Shown here one piece after another: positions 25,521-34,996 of a DNA stretch of 64,000 bases. Positions within the stretch are counted from its first letter, which is position 1. Every line of letters starts with the position of its first letter. The position numbers and the translations under genes are program-made. This stretch comes from an uncultured Sphingomonadales bacterium (GTDB lineage Bacteria; Pseudomonadota; Alphaproteobacteria; Sphingomonadales; Sphingomonadaceae): NCBI GenBank assembly GCA_903821605.1, contig CAIJLZ010000011.1, positions 186,001 to 250,000 on the forward strand. The letters run 5' to 3'. The notes under the pieces were generated by a model that was not told the origin of the DNA, did not search any database, and saw only the letters and a list, made by a program, of their open reading frames with translations.

Positions 25521-26564
25521 TCACTCCTGCCGTGTGGCGATGAAAACTTCCCACACGGTCAAAAACAACGCCGCGATCAGCGGGCCCATGATCAGGCCGT
25601 TAAAGCCGAAGACGTCCAAGCCACCCAAGGTGGCAACAAACACAACATAATCCGGAATACGGGTATCGCGCCCGACAAGAATGGGCCGCAGGATATTATC
25701 GACCATGCCGATCACGAACAGCCCGCAGAATACCAAGAACAGGCCCTGCCAGATCAGGCCCGTCGCCAGCAGGTAAATCGCCACCGGCACCCAGACAATG
25801 CCCGTGCCAATCGCGGGTAGTAGCGAGAAAAAGCCCATCGCCACTGCCCATAATAATGCGCCGGAAAGGCCAAGGAACCAGAAGACAATCCCGCCCAGCG
25901 CGCCCTGCACTACCGCAACGATCAGGCTGCCCTTTACCGTGGCGCGCACGACCGTCAGGAATTTGTCGGTCAAGGCGCGACGAAGATCAGGCCGCAGCGG
26001 CAAGGCGCGGTCGATCCGATCAGCCACTTCGCGCCCGTCGCGCAGCAGAAAATAGGTCAGATACAGCATCACGAACAGCGCGACGAAGAAACCAAGCGCA
26101 TCCGCACCGGCCTGCACCGCCTGCCCCGCGACCATGCGCAACCCTTCGGCCATGCTGCTTTCCAGCCTTGCCCGCAGCGTGTCGAAATCACCCAGCCCAA
26201 ATTGATCGATCAGGCGGTGCGCCCAATGCGGCATGGCGGACTGGAGCTGATTGAAATGATGTTCGAAATCAATGCTGCCCGACTGGATTTCGCCATAGAG
26301 ATCGGCCGCCTGTTGGACCAGCGCCGATGCCAGCACCGCCGCTGGCAGCACGGCAATCGCGATAATCGCCAGCAAGGACATCAGCGCCGCGCTATTGTGA
26401 CGGCCCGGCATCCATTGCAGCAGACGGTGATTGAATGGCGCAAACAGAATGGCCGCCACCACGCCCCATAAGATGGCGCCGAAGAACGGCACCACGACCC
26501 AGACAAAGGCCGCCGAGGCGACGATCATCAGCGCAACAAAAACCCGGTCTTCCTTTTGTTCCAC
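25521..26564 (-). CDS. AI-2E family transporter
   Basis: A 347-aa inner-membrane protein with paired N-terminal helices, a soluble loop (residues about 100-150) and a C-terminal block of five to six helices (LTYFLLRDGREV, FWFLGLSGALLWAVAMGFFSLLPAIGTGIVW, GLDVFGFNGLIMGPLIAALF). The last motifs are those of the AI-2E/PerM family, some members of which are ion antiporters or exporters. The start is GTG at 26564. Confidence 0.9.
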   Translation of the reverse strand: MEQKEDRVFVALMIVASAAFVWVVVPFFGAILWGVVAAILFAPFNHRLLQWMPGRHNSAALMSLLAIIAIAVLPAAVLASALVQQAADLYGEIQSGSIDFEHHFNQLQSAMPHWAHRLIDQFGLGDFDTLRARLESSMAEGLRMVAGQAVQAGADALGFFVALFVMLYLTYFLLRDGREVADRIDRALPLRPDLRRALTDKFLTVVRATVKGSLIVAVVQGALGGIVFWFLGLSGALLWAVAMGFFSLLPAIGTGIVWVPVAIYLLATGLIWQGLFLVFCGLFVIGMVDNILRPILVGRDTRIPDYVVFVATLGGLDVFGFNGLIMGPLIAALFLTVWEVFIATRQE

Positions 26565-26690
26565 GCCGATTCCCCATGCCGTCTCAGTGTCACGACAGGG
26601 GGGATTGTAGCGCGAACACGCTAGTTGGCCAGACCTCTTGCCCGCAAATCAGCAGGGGCCACACCCTCGCCCCGTCATCCGGGCGATAAT

Positions 26691-27191
26691 TTAGCGATCC
26701 AGCGCCCCGGAAATCGCCGCGGCACCGGCCTTGGCCGCGATTTCATCATCGACCGCGGCGGCCCCGCTACCGGCAATCGCCCCGACCACCTGACCCCCGA
26801 CAATGATCGGCACGCCGCCACGCAGGGGTGTCAGTCCCCTGACCGCAAGAACCGATGCCGCCCCACTATCGACCATGTCCTGTAGCTGGCCCGATACCAT
26901 CGCCGTGCGGGCGCTGGTCCGCGCCTTATCAATCGCCGCGTCCACACTAACAAGCATTGTCCCATCCATCCGGCGAAAGGCGAGTAGGTCGCCAGCGGCA
27001 TCGACGACCGCGATGCAGATCCGCCAACCCTTGGCACGGGCGACCTGTTCGGCGGCATCAAGCGCCACTCGCGCCCCTTCCGCCGACAGCGAGGGAATGG
27101 CGCTCACCAACGCAGGCCGCGCATCGGCAGCCAACAACGGTGAGGCGGAACAACCGATCAACATCGCGGTGAACAGGGTCAGGTAGCGCAT
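26691..27191 (-). CDS. GlcG/HbpS-family heme-binding-like protein
   Basis: A 166-aa exported protein with the GlcG/HbpS fold: RVALDAAEQVARAKGWRI, VDAAGDLLAFRRMDGTM, AAIDKARTSARTAM and GGVPIIVGGQVVGAIAGSG. HbpS of Streptomyces binds heme; many others are of unknown role. The leader ends at LIGC, which fits a lipoprotein box, or is cut later at LLAA. GAGGAG lies seven bases before the ATG at 27191, which decides the start; the frame runs back to 27320. Confidence 0.85.
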   Translation of the reverse strand: MRYLTLFTAMLIGCSASPLLAADARPALVSAIPSLSAEGARVALDAAEQVARAKGWRICIAVVDAAGDLLAFRRMDGTMLVSVDAAIDKARTSARTAMVSGQLQDMVDSGAASVLAVRGLTPLRGGVPIIVGGQVVGAIAGSGAAAVDDEIAAKAGAAAISGALDR

Positions 27192-27407
27192 GTGCATTCT
27201 CCTCAGGCAATATGACGGGCGGCGAGATGACCCTCGCGAATGGTGGTCTAGAGATAGCGCGGGCAGCAAGACCGGGCCAATGGCAAGCGGGGTCAAGACG
27301 AGTTTAAGGGCCATGCACACTCTCCGCCTTCAACTGCCAGGGCTATTCCCCGGTTCGTTACCGGACACACCAACCACCCCGAAGGGGAGGCGCACAACTC
27401 CATAATA

Positions 27408-29516
27408 TCAGAGGCCGTTGGGCGCAGCGTCGGATGGGGTCACAGATTCAGCAGAGGGCACGGTCGCGGCAGAGGGCGGCGTTGACGATAGGGCGGGCGA
27501 TGTTTCGTCAATGGCAGATGCATCGGGCATCACTGCCGCTTCCTCGGGCAATTCGGGCAGATCGAGCGGGGCGGCGGCATTGGCATCGGCTGCAACCGGT
27601 TTCGGCTCGGCCTTGGTCGCGGCCCGTGCCACGCCCTTGATCGCGCGCGTCATGAAATCATGCCAGATCTTCGCCGGCAGGCCGCTACCGCTGACACCCT
27701 GCAACGGCGTATCATCGTCATTGCCAACCCAAACACCAACCACCATGTCCCCGGCAAAGCCGATAAACAGGGCATCACGATTATTCTGGCTGGTCCCCGT
27801 CTTGCCATAGGTGTCGATGCCAAGCGCCGCGCGCCGCCCGGTGCCCTGATTCACCACCGCGCGCAGCAAATCGAGCATCTGCTGATGCACCCGCTTGTCA
27901 AATGAGCGCCGCCCCGCCCAGAAACGGCCGAACATGCCCGGTTCATCCTGATGGATCGCATGCGGCTGCACGGGCCAGTCATTGGCCGCGATACCGGCAT
28001 AGGCCCCGGTCAATTCGAGCAACGTCATGCCCGATGTGCCAAGCGCAAGGCTCGGCGTCGGCGCAAGCGGGCTTGCCACCCCCAGATCGCGCGCGGCTTG
28101 GATCACCGCGCCCGGCCCGATCTTGCGATACAGCCGGATCGCCGCGACATTGCTGGATCGCGCAAAGGCCTCGCGCAGGGTAATCGCCCCCATATACCGC
28201 TCGCCCGCATTGCGCGGCCGATAATTGCCTTCGGTCAGAGGCTCGTCGAGAATTTTCGTGTCCGGATTCATCCCCTGCCGCAGCGCCGCAAGATAGACGA
28301 ACAGCTTGAAGGTCGAGCCCGGCTGGCGCAGCGCCATGGTGGCGCGGTTGAAACTGGATGCGCGATAATTACGCCCGCCAACCATCGCAACCACCTCGCC
28401 ATTGGTCCGCATCGCGACCAGTGCCGCCTGTGCGCCCCCCAGCCCGGCATTGCGGATCACCCGTTCGGCGGCGCGCTGCAAGCCCGCATCAAGGGTGGTC
28501 GGCACCTGCTCCTCACCATAGCTCATATCGGCCTGATCACGCGCCTGCGGCATCGCCCAGTCGGCGAAATACGTGCCATTGGGTAGGTTGGCTTCGCGCA
28601 CCCGACCCATGTCGAGCCGCGCCGGTGACGTGGCCATGGCTTGGGCCGGCGTGATGAAACCGCAATCGGCCATCGCTGCCAGCACCATTTGCGCCCGCGC
28701 CGCCGCAGCCTTGGGATTGGTGGCGGGCGACAGGCGGGACGGGGCCTGCACCAAGCCCGCCAGCATCGCCGCCTGCGCCAGTGTCAGCTTTTCCGGCTGA
28801 CGATAGAAATAGCGCATCGACGCAGCGCGCAAGCCATAGAGATTATTGCCGAAATAAACATTGGAGAGATAGCGTTCGAGTATCTCATCCTTCGACAATC
28901 GCGCCTCCAACCAAAAGGCGATCAGCACCTCATGCGCCTTGCGAGACAGGCTGCGTTCGGGTGTCAAAAAGGTGATTTTCGCCAGTTGCTGCGTAATCGT
29001 TGATCCGCCCTGACGCACCCCGCCCCCGGCTAAATTCGCCCAAGTCGCCCGGGCAATGCCACGGGGGTCGATGCCCCAATGGCTCTCAAACCGGCGATCC
29101 TCAATCGCGATAAAGGCCTGTTTCACCTGCGGCGGCAGGTCCGCCATCCGGACCGGCGCGTCGATGATCGCACCGCTGCGGGCAATCGCCTCTCCGTCGG
29201 CAGATACCAAGGTCAGCCGGGGCGGCGCGATGGGTTGGAGCGAGCGGCTCAACGGTGCGGTAACGGCAAGCCAGAGCAGCAGCACGCCAAAGACAAGGCC
29301 ACATGCGCCAATCCCCCGGACCAGCCACCAATGACGATTCCGCCCGGACACATGGGCGCGCAGCTGGATCAGCCCGATCAATAGGCGTGACAAAGATGGT
29401 TGCGCCCAGCCCGGTGCCTCGTTCATCCAGCGCGACAGCGTCGCCTGCCAGATCGGCACCGACTGGCCGACATTTCCGTTGCCGTTCGAACCGGCTGCGC
29501 CCCGATCTTCATTCAT
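27408..29516 (-). CDS. Class A penicillin-binding protein (PBP1 family)
   Basis: A 702-aa bifunctional peptidoglycan synthase. One N-terminal membrane helix (residues about 65-90) is followed by a glycosyltransferase GT51 domain (EDRRFESHWGID, QGGSTITQQLAK) and a transpeptidase with GSTFK, SSN and KTGTS. The last 80 residues are an Ala/Pro/Glu-rich, low-complexity tail. It polymerises and crosslinks cell-wall glycan in the periplasm. It is monocistronic. Confidence 0.94.
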   Translation of the reverse strand: MNEDRGAAGSNGNGNVGQSVPIWQATLSRWMNEAPGWAQPSLSRLLIGLIQLRAHVSGRNRHWWLVRGIGACGLVFGVLLLWLAVTAPLSRSLQPIAPPRLTLVSADGEAIARSGAIIDAPVRMADLPPQVKQAFIAIEDRRFESHWGIDPRGIARATWANLAGGGVRQGGSTITQQLAKITFLTPERSLSRKAHEVLIAFWLEARLSKDEILERYLSNVYFGNNLYGLRAASMRYFYRQPEKLTLAQAAMLAGLVQAPSRLSPATNPKAAAARAQMVLAAMADCGFITPAQAMATSPARLDMGRVREANLPNGTYFADWAMPQARDQADMSYGEEQVPTTLDAGLQRAAERVIRNAGLGGAQAALVAMRTNGEVVAMVGGRNYRASSFNRATMALRQPGSTFKLFVYLAALRQGMNPDTKILDEPLTEGNYRPRNAGERYMGAITLREAFARSSNVAAIRLYRKIGPGAVIQAARDLGVASPLAPTPSLALGTSGMTLLELTGAYAGIAANDWPVQPHAIHQDEPGMFGRFWAGRRSFDKRVHQQMLDLLRAVVNQGTGRRAALGIDTYGKTGTSQNNRDALFIGFAGDMVVGVWVGNDDDTPLQGVSGSGLPAKIWHDFMTRAIKGVARAATKAEPKPVAADANAAAPLDLPELPEEAAVMPDASAIDETSPALSSTPPSAATVPSAESVTPSDAAPNGL

Positions 29517-29586
29517 GGCGTCGGTCTACAATAATTCCCGACGCGCCGATACCGGGCGCACACCGGAAAGCGCATAACAACACAAA

Positions 29587-29614
29587 GCCCCCGCCCATCA
29601 GGATGGACAGGGGC
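29587..29614 (-). terminator. Terminator of the Rieske oxygenase gene
   Basis: On the minus strand a 12-bp stem with two G-U pairs and a CCTG loop is followed by TTTGTGTT. It lies 115 bp after the stop at 29730 and before the PBP gene. Confidence 0.65.
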
Positions 29615-29729
29615 CTGTTTGGTCGATCTTTGTCAGTGCCGCATCATTGCAGATCACCGCATCGCCAAGACCTCGATCAACTTTCAGCGCGCAACGCAAT
29701 CTTCCGGTGGCCCCGTATCGGCCATGATC

Positions 29730-31070
29730 TCAGCGCCGCCCTGCAAGATAGTCGTTCAGCACTTCATGGAAGAAACGCACGCGGGTTTCCTGTGCGGGCA
29801 GATAGGCATCCTCATAGCCGCGCGAGTGCATGCCAGCCTGCATGTCCTCCGCCAACATCATGTCCTGATAGACGATCTGGCCATCCAGTTCCGGCACGCC
29901 ACGACCACCGTCAAACACGCGATGTTCGCAAACTTCCACTTCGCGCAGCGGCTTCGGCCCGGCCATGATCGATTCAGCCTCGGCCTGCCCTGCCACCGGA
30001 TAGGCCATGCACCACAGGTCGAAATAGCTCTTCTCCGGGTCTTCCGGATGCGGTTCCGAACGGAAGAAGATGAGATTGTCCGGCAAATAGGAGATGGTCA
30101 CATTCGGGAACATTACCGTGTGCGGGCTGTCCGTCAGTTCCTCATCGTTCATGTTCGCATAATGCACATAGCCGCGCTCTTTCCAGAGCCGACGCTTGGC
30201 CGCCTTGAGATCGAGCCAGCCCTGCATCGCCTTGTCTTCATAGGTCGCATAGCTGTCGGGATCGATGTCCCATTGGCGCAGCACATAATCATAAGGATGC
30301 GGCACCCCTTCCGGCAGGCGGTCCGAAAGCGACGGGCGCATCGGCTGCACGGTGCGGCCATGACCGCCCGGGAACATCTCATGGCGCGCCGTATCCACGT
30401 CCTGATCGATCCATGGCGGCACCTGCGGATGCGCGGTGCGGGTGTGATAGGACTCGCTGAAATTGTCGGTGACAAACTTCCAGTTGGCGTTGATCTCGAT
30501 GCGATACCAGACCTGCCGGACCGCGGTCTCCATCGGATAGTTCTTGTACACCTCTGGCATCGGGTGGAGATAGTCGAGCAGCGACGGTGCCTTATCGTCC
30601 ATCGTGTACCAGACAAAACCGCCCCAAGTGTCGCAGCGCAATTCCTTGAGCGTCAGCTTGCCACATGGATCACCTTGCGGGAAATCATGGCGATCCTGCG
30701 CCACGTTCAACACACCGTCCAACCCATAGCGCCAGCCATGATAGGGGCAGTGGAACTCATTGGCCGATGAGCTGGCATGCACCAGCCGCATGCCCCGATG
30801 GCGGCAGCTATTGTAGAAGGCTTTGATCGAGCCGTCGTCCTGTCGGACGCAGATCACCGATTCCTTCAGGAAATTGTGGACGAGATAATCGCCAGCTTCC
30901 GGGATTTCAGCGGTGCGACCGGCCACATGCCATATCCGCGTCCACATATGATCCCATTCTTTCTGGGCGAATTCCTTCGAAAAATAGCGATCTCCGGTCA
31001 TCTTGTCGCCGCGCAAGTTCGCGGGATCACGGCCGTCAATGGTCAGCGGGTGTAACGGGGCTTCAGTCAT
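29730..31070 (-). CDS. Rieske non-heme iron oxygenase, alpha subunit
   Basis: A 446-aa aromatic-ring-hydroxylating-type oxygenase. The Rieske cluster ligands are CRHRG and CPYHGW at about residues 88-110. The catalytic domain carries NFSESYHTRTAHP, which supplies the iron-binding His and the bridging Asp/Glu region. It would insert oxygen into an aromatic or related substrate, or demethylate one. There is no adjacent beta subunit, ferredoxin or reductase; the electron donors must lie elsewhere. It is divergent from an SDR gene with 235 bp between, suggesting shared control; an exact TTGACA lies at 31179. Confidence 0.9.
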   Translation of the reverse strand: MTEAPLHPLTIDGRDPANLRGDKMTGDRYFSKEFAQKEWDHMWTRIWHVAGRTAEIPEAGDYLVHNFLKESVICVRQDDGSIKAFYNSCRHRGMRLVHASSSANEFHCPYHGWRYGLDGVLNVAQDRHDFPQGDPCGKLTLKELRCDTWGGFVWYTMDDKAPSLLDYLHPMPEVYKNYPMETAVRQVWYRIEINANWKFVTDNFSESYHTRTAHPQVPPWIDQDVDTARHEMFPGGHGRTVQPMRPSLSDRLPEGVPHPYDYVLRQWDIDPDSYATYEDKAMQGWLDLKAAKRRLWKERGYVHYANMNDEELTDSPHTVMFPNVTISYLPDNLIFFRSEPHPEDPEKSYFDLWCMAYPVAGQAEAESIMAGPKPLREVEVCEHRVFDGGRGVPELDGQIVYQDMMLAEDMQAGMHSRGYEDAYLPAQETRVRFFHEVLNDYLAGRR

Positions 31071-31305
31071 GCGCCGGCTCCTCGATCCTGTTATTGTTTC
31101 AGGCTGATTGTTGATCGGCGAACCATGCCGCTGATCACCCGCATCGGGTAACTATCGCAATAGCGAGAATTCCATAACTTGACAATCGTCCTATTTTAAA
31201 TGTGGCACTGGCACTCTTGCCAATTGCCCGATAGCCTTGGCGGCAGTTAGCCCCGGCGCCAAGCTCCACCGGCACCACAGCCGACGAGCGGGAGGAGAAA
31301 CCAGC

Positions 31306-32052
31306 ATGACCGACTTAACCGGCAAGACCGCGCTTGTAACTGGCAGTTCGAGCGGCCTCGGCGCCCATTTCGCGACCGTGCTGGCGGATGCCGGTGCCCA
31401 TGTCATCATCGCGGCCCGGCGCGAGGCGGCGCTGGAATCGCTCGCGGCGGACATTCGCGCGACCGGCGGCTCGGTGGAAACAGCTCGGCTCGACGTGCTG
31501 GACAAGGCGAGCATTACGGCGCTCGAAGCAAGGCTGACCAATCTCGATATGCTGATCAACAATGCGGGCGTGGTGCGCGAAGCCCCGGCACTGGACCAAA
31601 CCGAAGATGACTGGGACGCGGTCGTCGATACCAATCTCAAGGGCGTGTTCCTGATGGCGCAGGCCGCGGCGCGCGCGTTCAAGGCGCATGGCCGGGGCGG
31701 CGAGATCATCAACATCGCCTCCATCCTGGGCCTTCGTCAGGCAGGGATGGTCTTGCCCTATGCCGTATCCAAGGCGGGCGTGATCCAGATGACCAAGGTG
31801 CTGGCGCTCGAATGGGCGCGTTTCAACATCCGCGTGAACGCGATTGCGCCCGGCTATATCGCGACCGACATCAATGGCGACTTTTGGGACAGCGATGCGG
31901 GCAAGGCGATGCTCAAACGCATCCCACAGCGCCGACTTGGCCAGATCACCGACCTTGATGCGCCACTGCTGATGCTGGCCGCAGGTGCGTCGAGCTATAT
32001 GACGGGGTCAGTGCTCACCGTTGATGGTGGTCATCTGACCAGCAGCCTCTAA
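31306..32052 (+). CDS. Short-chain dehydrogenase/reductase
   Basis: A 248-aa classical SDR. TGSSSGLGAHF is the nucleotide-binding Gly motif, NNAG is present, and the catalytic Ser in NIASILGL, Tyr in LPYAVSKAG with Lys four residues on are visible. The C-terminus ends LTVDGGHLTSSL. GGAGGAG precedes the ATG at 31306, which decides the start. It reduces or oxidises a carbonyl/hydroxyl group; the neighbouring oxygenase suggests a catabolic role. Confidence 0.9.
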   Translation: MTDLTGKTALVTGSSSGLGAHFATVLADAGAHVIIAARREAALESLAADIRATGGSVETARLDVLDKASITALEARLTNLDMLINNAGVVREAPALDQTEDDWDAVVDTNLKGVFLMAQAAARAFKAHGRGGEIINIASILGLRQAGMVLPYAVSKAGVIQMTKVLALEWARFNIRVNAIAPGYIATDINGDFWDSDAGKAMLKRIPQRRLGQITDLDAPLLMLAAGASSYMTGSVLTVDGGHLTSSL

Positions 32053-32068
32053 CGCCGGGGACTGAAGA

Positions 32069-33217
32069 TCAGCGCCAACGCAGATTGGCGCGCCCCAATT
32101 CGGCCAGCGAGCGCACCCCCATCAGCTTCATGTCGCGCTCGATCTCGGCGCGGAATTTAGTGAGGATGCGATCCACCCCCGCCTCGCCCGCCGCCGCCAG
32201 CGCATAGAGATACAGGCGACCGCCCGAACAGGCCTTGGCCCCCAGCGACAGCGCCTTGAGCACATGGGTGCCGCGCTGCACGCCGCCGTCGCAGATCACC
32301 TCGATCCGGTCGCCAACCGCATCCATGATTTCCGCAAGCTGGTCGAACGGTGCACGGCTGCCGTCAAGTTGCCGCCCACCATGGTTGGACAGCATGATCG
32401 CGGTCGCACCAATATCAACCGCCCGGCGGGCATCTTCGACCGACATCACGCCCTTGAGGCAGAAGGCGCCGCCCCAGTCGGCACGAATGCGCTCCGCCTT
32501 TTTCCAATCAAGCGACTGGTCCAGCATGTTGTTGAGATAGTCCGCCACCGACACCGCCACGTTGGAGCCCGCCGCCACATGGGCGCTCAGATTGGGGAGT
32601 TCGAATTTTTCACGGCACAGATAATTGACCGTCCAGCGCGGATGCATGGCAAAGCTCAGCGCCGAGGAGGGCGTCAGCTTCGGCGGCGAGGTGAAGCCGC
32701 TGCGCAGGCAACGCTCGCGATTGCCCCCCACGATCGTATCGACCGTCAGCGCCAGCGCATCGAACTGCGCCGCCTTGGCCGCCGCGATCATCGCGCGGTT
32801 GAGGCCCTCATCCTTATGGGCATAAAGCTGAAACAGCTTGGGCGAAGAGATCGTCCGGCCAATCTCCTCCAGGCTGACGGTCGCCAGCGAGGAGATGCCG
32901 AACCATAGCCCGGCGCGCTCGGCTGCCCGCGCCACGGCGCGTTCCCCCTGCCAGTGGAACAGACGCTGGAGCGCGGTTGGGGACAGCAGCAGCGGCAACG
33001 CCGTCTCGCGCCCCATGATGGTGGTGCGCATATCGACATGCTCAACCCCCGCCAGCACATGAGGGACAAGGTCGCAACGCGCAAAGGCCTTGGTGTTGCG
33101 TGCCTTGGTCAGCTCATCATCAGCCGCGCCGTCGATATAATGGAATATCGGATCGGGCAGCCGCTGGCGCGCCAGCCGGCGAAAATCCTGCACATTATGG
33201 CAATCAGCCAGCCGCAT
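32069..33217 (-). CDS. FMN-dependent alpha-hydroxy-acid oxidase/dehydrogenase
   Basis: A 382-aa enzyme of the L-lactate dehydrogenase/glycolate oxidase/mandelate dehydrogenase family. DPIFHYIDGAADDE at the start, LLLSPTALQRLFHW, LALTVDT, the KGVMSVEDARRAVDIGATAIMLSNHGGRQLDGSRAP motif with the catalytic His, and ICDGGVQRGTHVLKALSLGA are all present. It oxidises a 2-hydroxy acid to the 2-oxo acid. AAGGAG precedes the ATG at 33217. It converges with the SDR gene. Confidence 0.9.
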   Translation of the reverse strand: MRLADCHNVQDFRRLARQRLPDPIFHYIDGAADDELTKARNTKAFARCDLVPHVLAGVEHVDMRTTIMGRETALPLLLSPTALQRLFHWQGERAVARAAERAGLWFGISSLATVSLEEIGRTISSPKLFQLYAHKDEGLNRAMIAAAKAAQFDALALTVDTIVGGNRERCLRSGFTSPPKLTPSSALSFAMHPRWTVNYLCREKFELPNLSAHVAAGSNVAVSVADYLNNMLDQSLDWKKAERIRADWGGAFCLKGVMSVEDARRAVDIGATAIMLSNHGGRQLDGSRAPFDQLAEIMDAVGDRIEVICDGGVQRGTHVLKALSLGAKACSGGRLYLYALAAAGEAGVDRILTKFRAEIERDMKLMGVRSLAELGRANLRWR

Positions 33218-33291
33218 CCCTGTCTCCTTGCCGCATTCCGGCGATCCACGATTAACGGGGACCGAGGCTGGGATCAATCGCCGCCTCTTTA

Positions 33292-33314
33292 AAGATATAT
33301 TTTGTTTGCATGTT
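33292..33314. promoter_or_regulatory. NsrR-like operator before the globin gene
   Basis: AAGATATATTT-T-GTTTGCATGTT resembles the NsrR consensus (AAGATGYATTT-N-AAATRCATCTT), strongly in the left half and moderately in the right, 71 bp upstream of the globin start. NsrR is the nitric-oxide-sensing repressor that commonly controls flavohaemoglobin genes. Inferred by motif and location. Confidence 0.45.
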
Positions 33315-33385
33315 TAATCCCGCTGAATTATGGGGGCCGTAGTTGCCCCCCCCTCCACGCCCATTTTCAAATCCAAGGATTTTCC

Positions 33386-33841
33386 ATGACGAAGCCCCTG
33401 AGCGCCGAAACCATCGCGATCGTGAAGTCCACCGGCACCGCGCTGCAACAGCATGGCGTCGCGATTACCACCCGGATGTACGAGCGCCTGTTCGAGAATG
33501 AGGATGTCCGCGCCATGTTCGATCAGACAGCACAGGAAAGTGGCGAACAGCCCAAGCGCCTCGCCGCGGCAATCCTTGGCTATGCCCAAAATATCGACAA
33601 GCTTGAAAATCTCACCCCGGCCGTCTCCCGCATGGTTGCCCGCCATGTCGAAACCGGCGTCAAAGCCGAGCATTATCCGCTCGTCGCTGAGGCCCTGCTC
33701 CCAGCGATCCGTGACGTGCTCGGCGAAGCCGCCACAGAAGATGTTCTCAATGCGTGGGGAGAAGCCTATTGGTTCCTCGCCAACATTCTGATTGGCAAGG
33801 AGAGCGACGCCTATGCCGAACAAGGCCTTGAACTGGCCTGA
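33386..33841 (+). CDS. vgb: Single-domain bacterial haemoglobin (Vitreoscilla type)
   Basis: A 151-aa globin that aligns by eye with Vitreoscilla haemoglobin across its length: Tyr32 (B10), Gln55 (E7 region, EQPK) and the proximal His87 in ARHVETGV. The reductase domain of flavohaemoglobin is missing. Such globins bind oxygen and detoxify nitric oxide with a separate reductase. The ATG at 33386 is chosen for match to the family start; the frame extends to 33302. It precedes the HPP gene by 48 bp and an NsrR-like site lies upstream. Confidence 0.9.
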   Translation: MTKPLSAETIAIVKSTGTALQQHGVAITTRMYERLFENEDVRAMFDQTAQESGEQPKRLAAAILGYAQNIDKLENLTPAVSRMVARHVETGVKAEHYPLVAEALLPAIRDVLGEAATEDVLNAWGEAYWFLANILIGKESDAYAEQGLELA

Positions 33842-33889
33842 GTCCTGTCATTTGCCGGTCGGGGATGACCCCCATCAGGGACTGATCAT

Positions 33890-34996
33890 ATGACCGACCG
33901 GCGCAGCGACACATTCGCCGCCTTATGGGGCCGGCAGGGTTGGGGCCGAGGCGCGCTGGGTGCATTGGCCGGAATCCTGCTGACCGGCCTGGTCTGTCGC
34001 CTATGGCTGCACAGTGATGATGGCGCGCTCCCCTTTCTGATCGCCCCGATGGGCGCGACGGCGGTCTTGCTGTTCGCTGTGCCGGCAAGCCCGCTTGCCC
34101 AACCATGGGCGGTGATCGGCGGCAATATGATGTCGGCATTGGTCGGCCATGCCGCTGCACTGCTCTTCGCCGATCCCGTGCTTGGCGCGGCGGTCGCGGT
34201 AAGCGGGGCGATCATGGTGATGAGCCTTGCCCGCTGCCTGCACCCGCCGGGCGGCGCAGTCGCGCTGACCGCCGTCATCGGTGGACCGGCGATTGCAGCC
34301 GCCGGTTGGTCGTTTGCATTCATCCCCGTCGGCCTGAATTCCGCTCTCATGGTGGGTGCGGCATGGCTTTATCACCGCCTGACGCGGCATGTTTATCCGC
34401 ACCGCATGATCGCGCCCGCGAGTCGCCTGCATGGCACCAATGACCCGCCACCGCTCGAACGGATCGGTTTCACCACCGCCGATATCAACACCGCGCTTGC
34501 GGATCATGGCGAGAGGCTCGACGTCAGCCCGGATGACCTTGAAACCGTTTTCCGCCGAGCGGAAGCCCGCGCCCATGGTCGTCGCCATAGGGACATTCGC
34601 TGCACCGATATCATGTCCCGCGATATCGTCTGTGCCTCGCCCGGCGAGACTATCGATGTTGCGCATGCCAAGATGCAGGCGCTGCACCTGCTCACCTTGC
34701 CCGTGGTGGACAGCCGCTACAACGTCATTGGCATCGTCGAATTTCGTGACCTTGGGCCAAATAACCGCCATCGCATCGACAGCGTGATGCGCCCGGTTCC
34801 GGCCATGGCGCGGCCAGACACGCCGATCGACGACCTGCTGCCGTTACTCGCCAGCGGGTCGGTGCATCAGGTGCTGGTGACGCTTGCCGACAACAGGCTG
34901 GCTGGCATGATCACCCAGACCGATCTGCTCGCCGCCTTATGGCAGGCGGACCTTGCGGCCCGCCCTGTTACGCCATCCATCGCGAACGCCGATTAG
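33890..34996 (+). CDS. HPP family membrane protein with CBS domains
   Basis: A 368-aa protein. Residues about 20-165 hold four hydrophobic segments with LIAPMGATAVLLF and LARCLHPPGGAVALT, the His-Pro-Pro signature region. The C-terminal part (about 230-360) contains two CBS motifs (DIMSRDIVCASPGETIDVAHAKM; VMRPVPAMARPDTPIDDLL). HPP proteins in plastids and cyanobacteria transport nitrite. Next to an NO-type globin this suggests reactive nitrogen handling. Its stop overlaps the convergent GMC gene by four bases. Confidence 0.88.
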   Translation: MTDRRSDTFAALWGRQGWGRGALGALAGILLTGLVCRLWLHSDDGALPFLIAPMGATAVLLFAVPASPLAQPWAVIGGNMMSALVGHAAALLFADPVLGAAVAVSGAIMVMSLARCLHPPGGAVALTAVIGGPAIAAAGWSFAFIPVGLNSALMVGAAWLYHRLTRHVYPHRMIAPASRLHGTNDPPPLERIGFTTADINTALADHGERLDVSPDDLETVFRRAEARAHGRRHRDIRCTDIMSRDIVCASPGETIDVAHAKMQALHLLTLPVVDSRYNVIGIVEFRDLGPNNRHRIDSVMRPVPAMARPDTPIDDLLPLLASGSVHQVLVTLADNRLAGMITQTDLLAALWQADLAARPVTPSIANAD

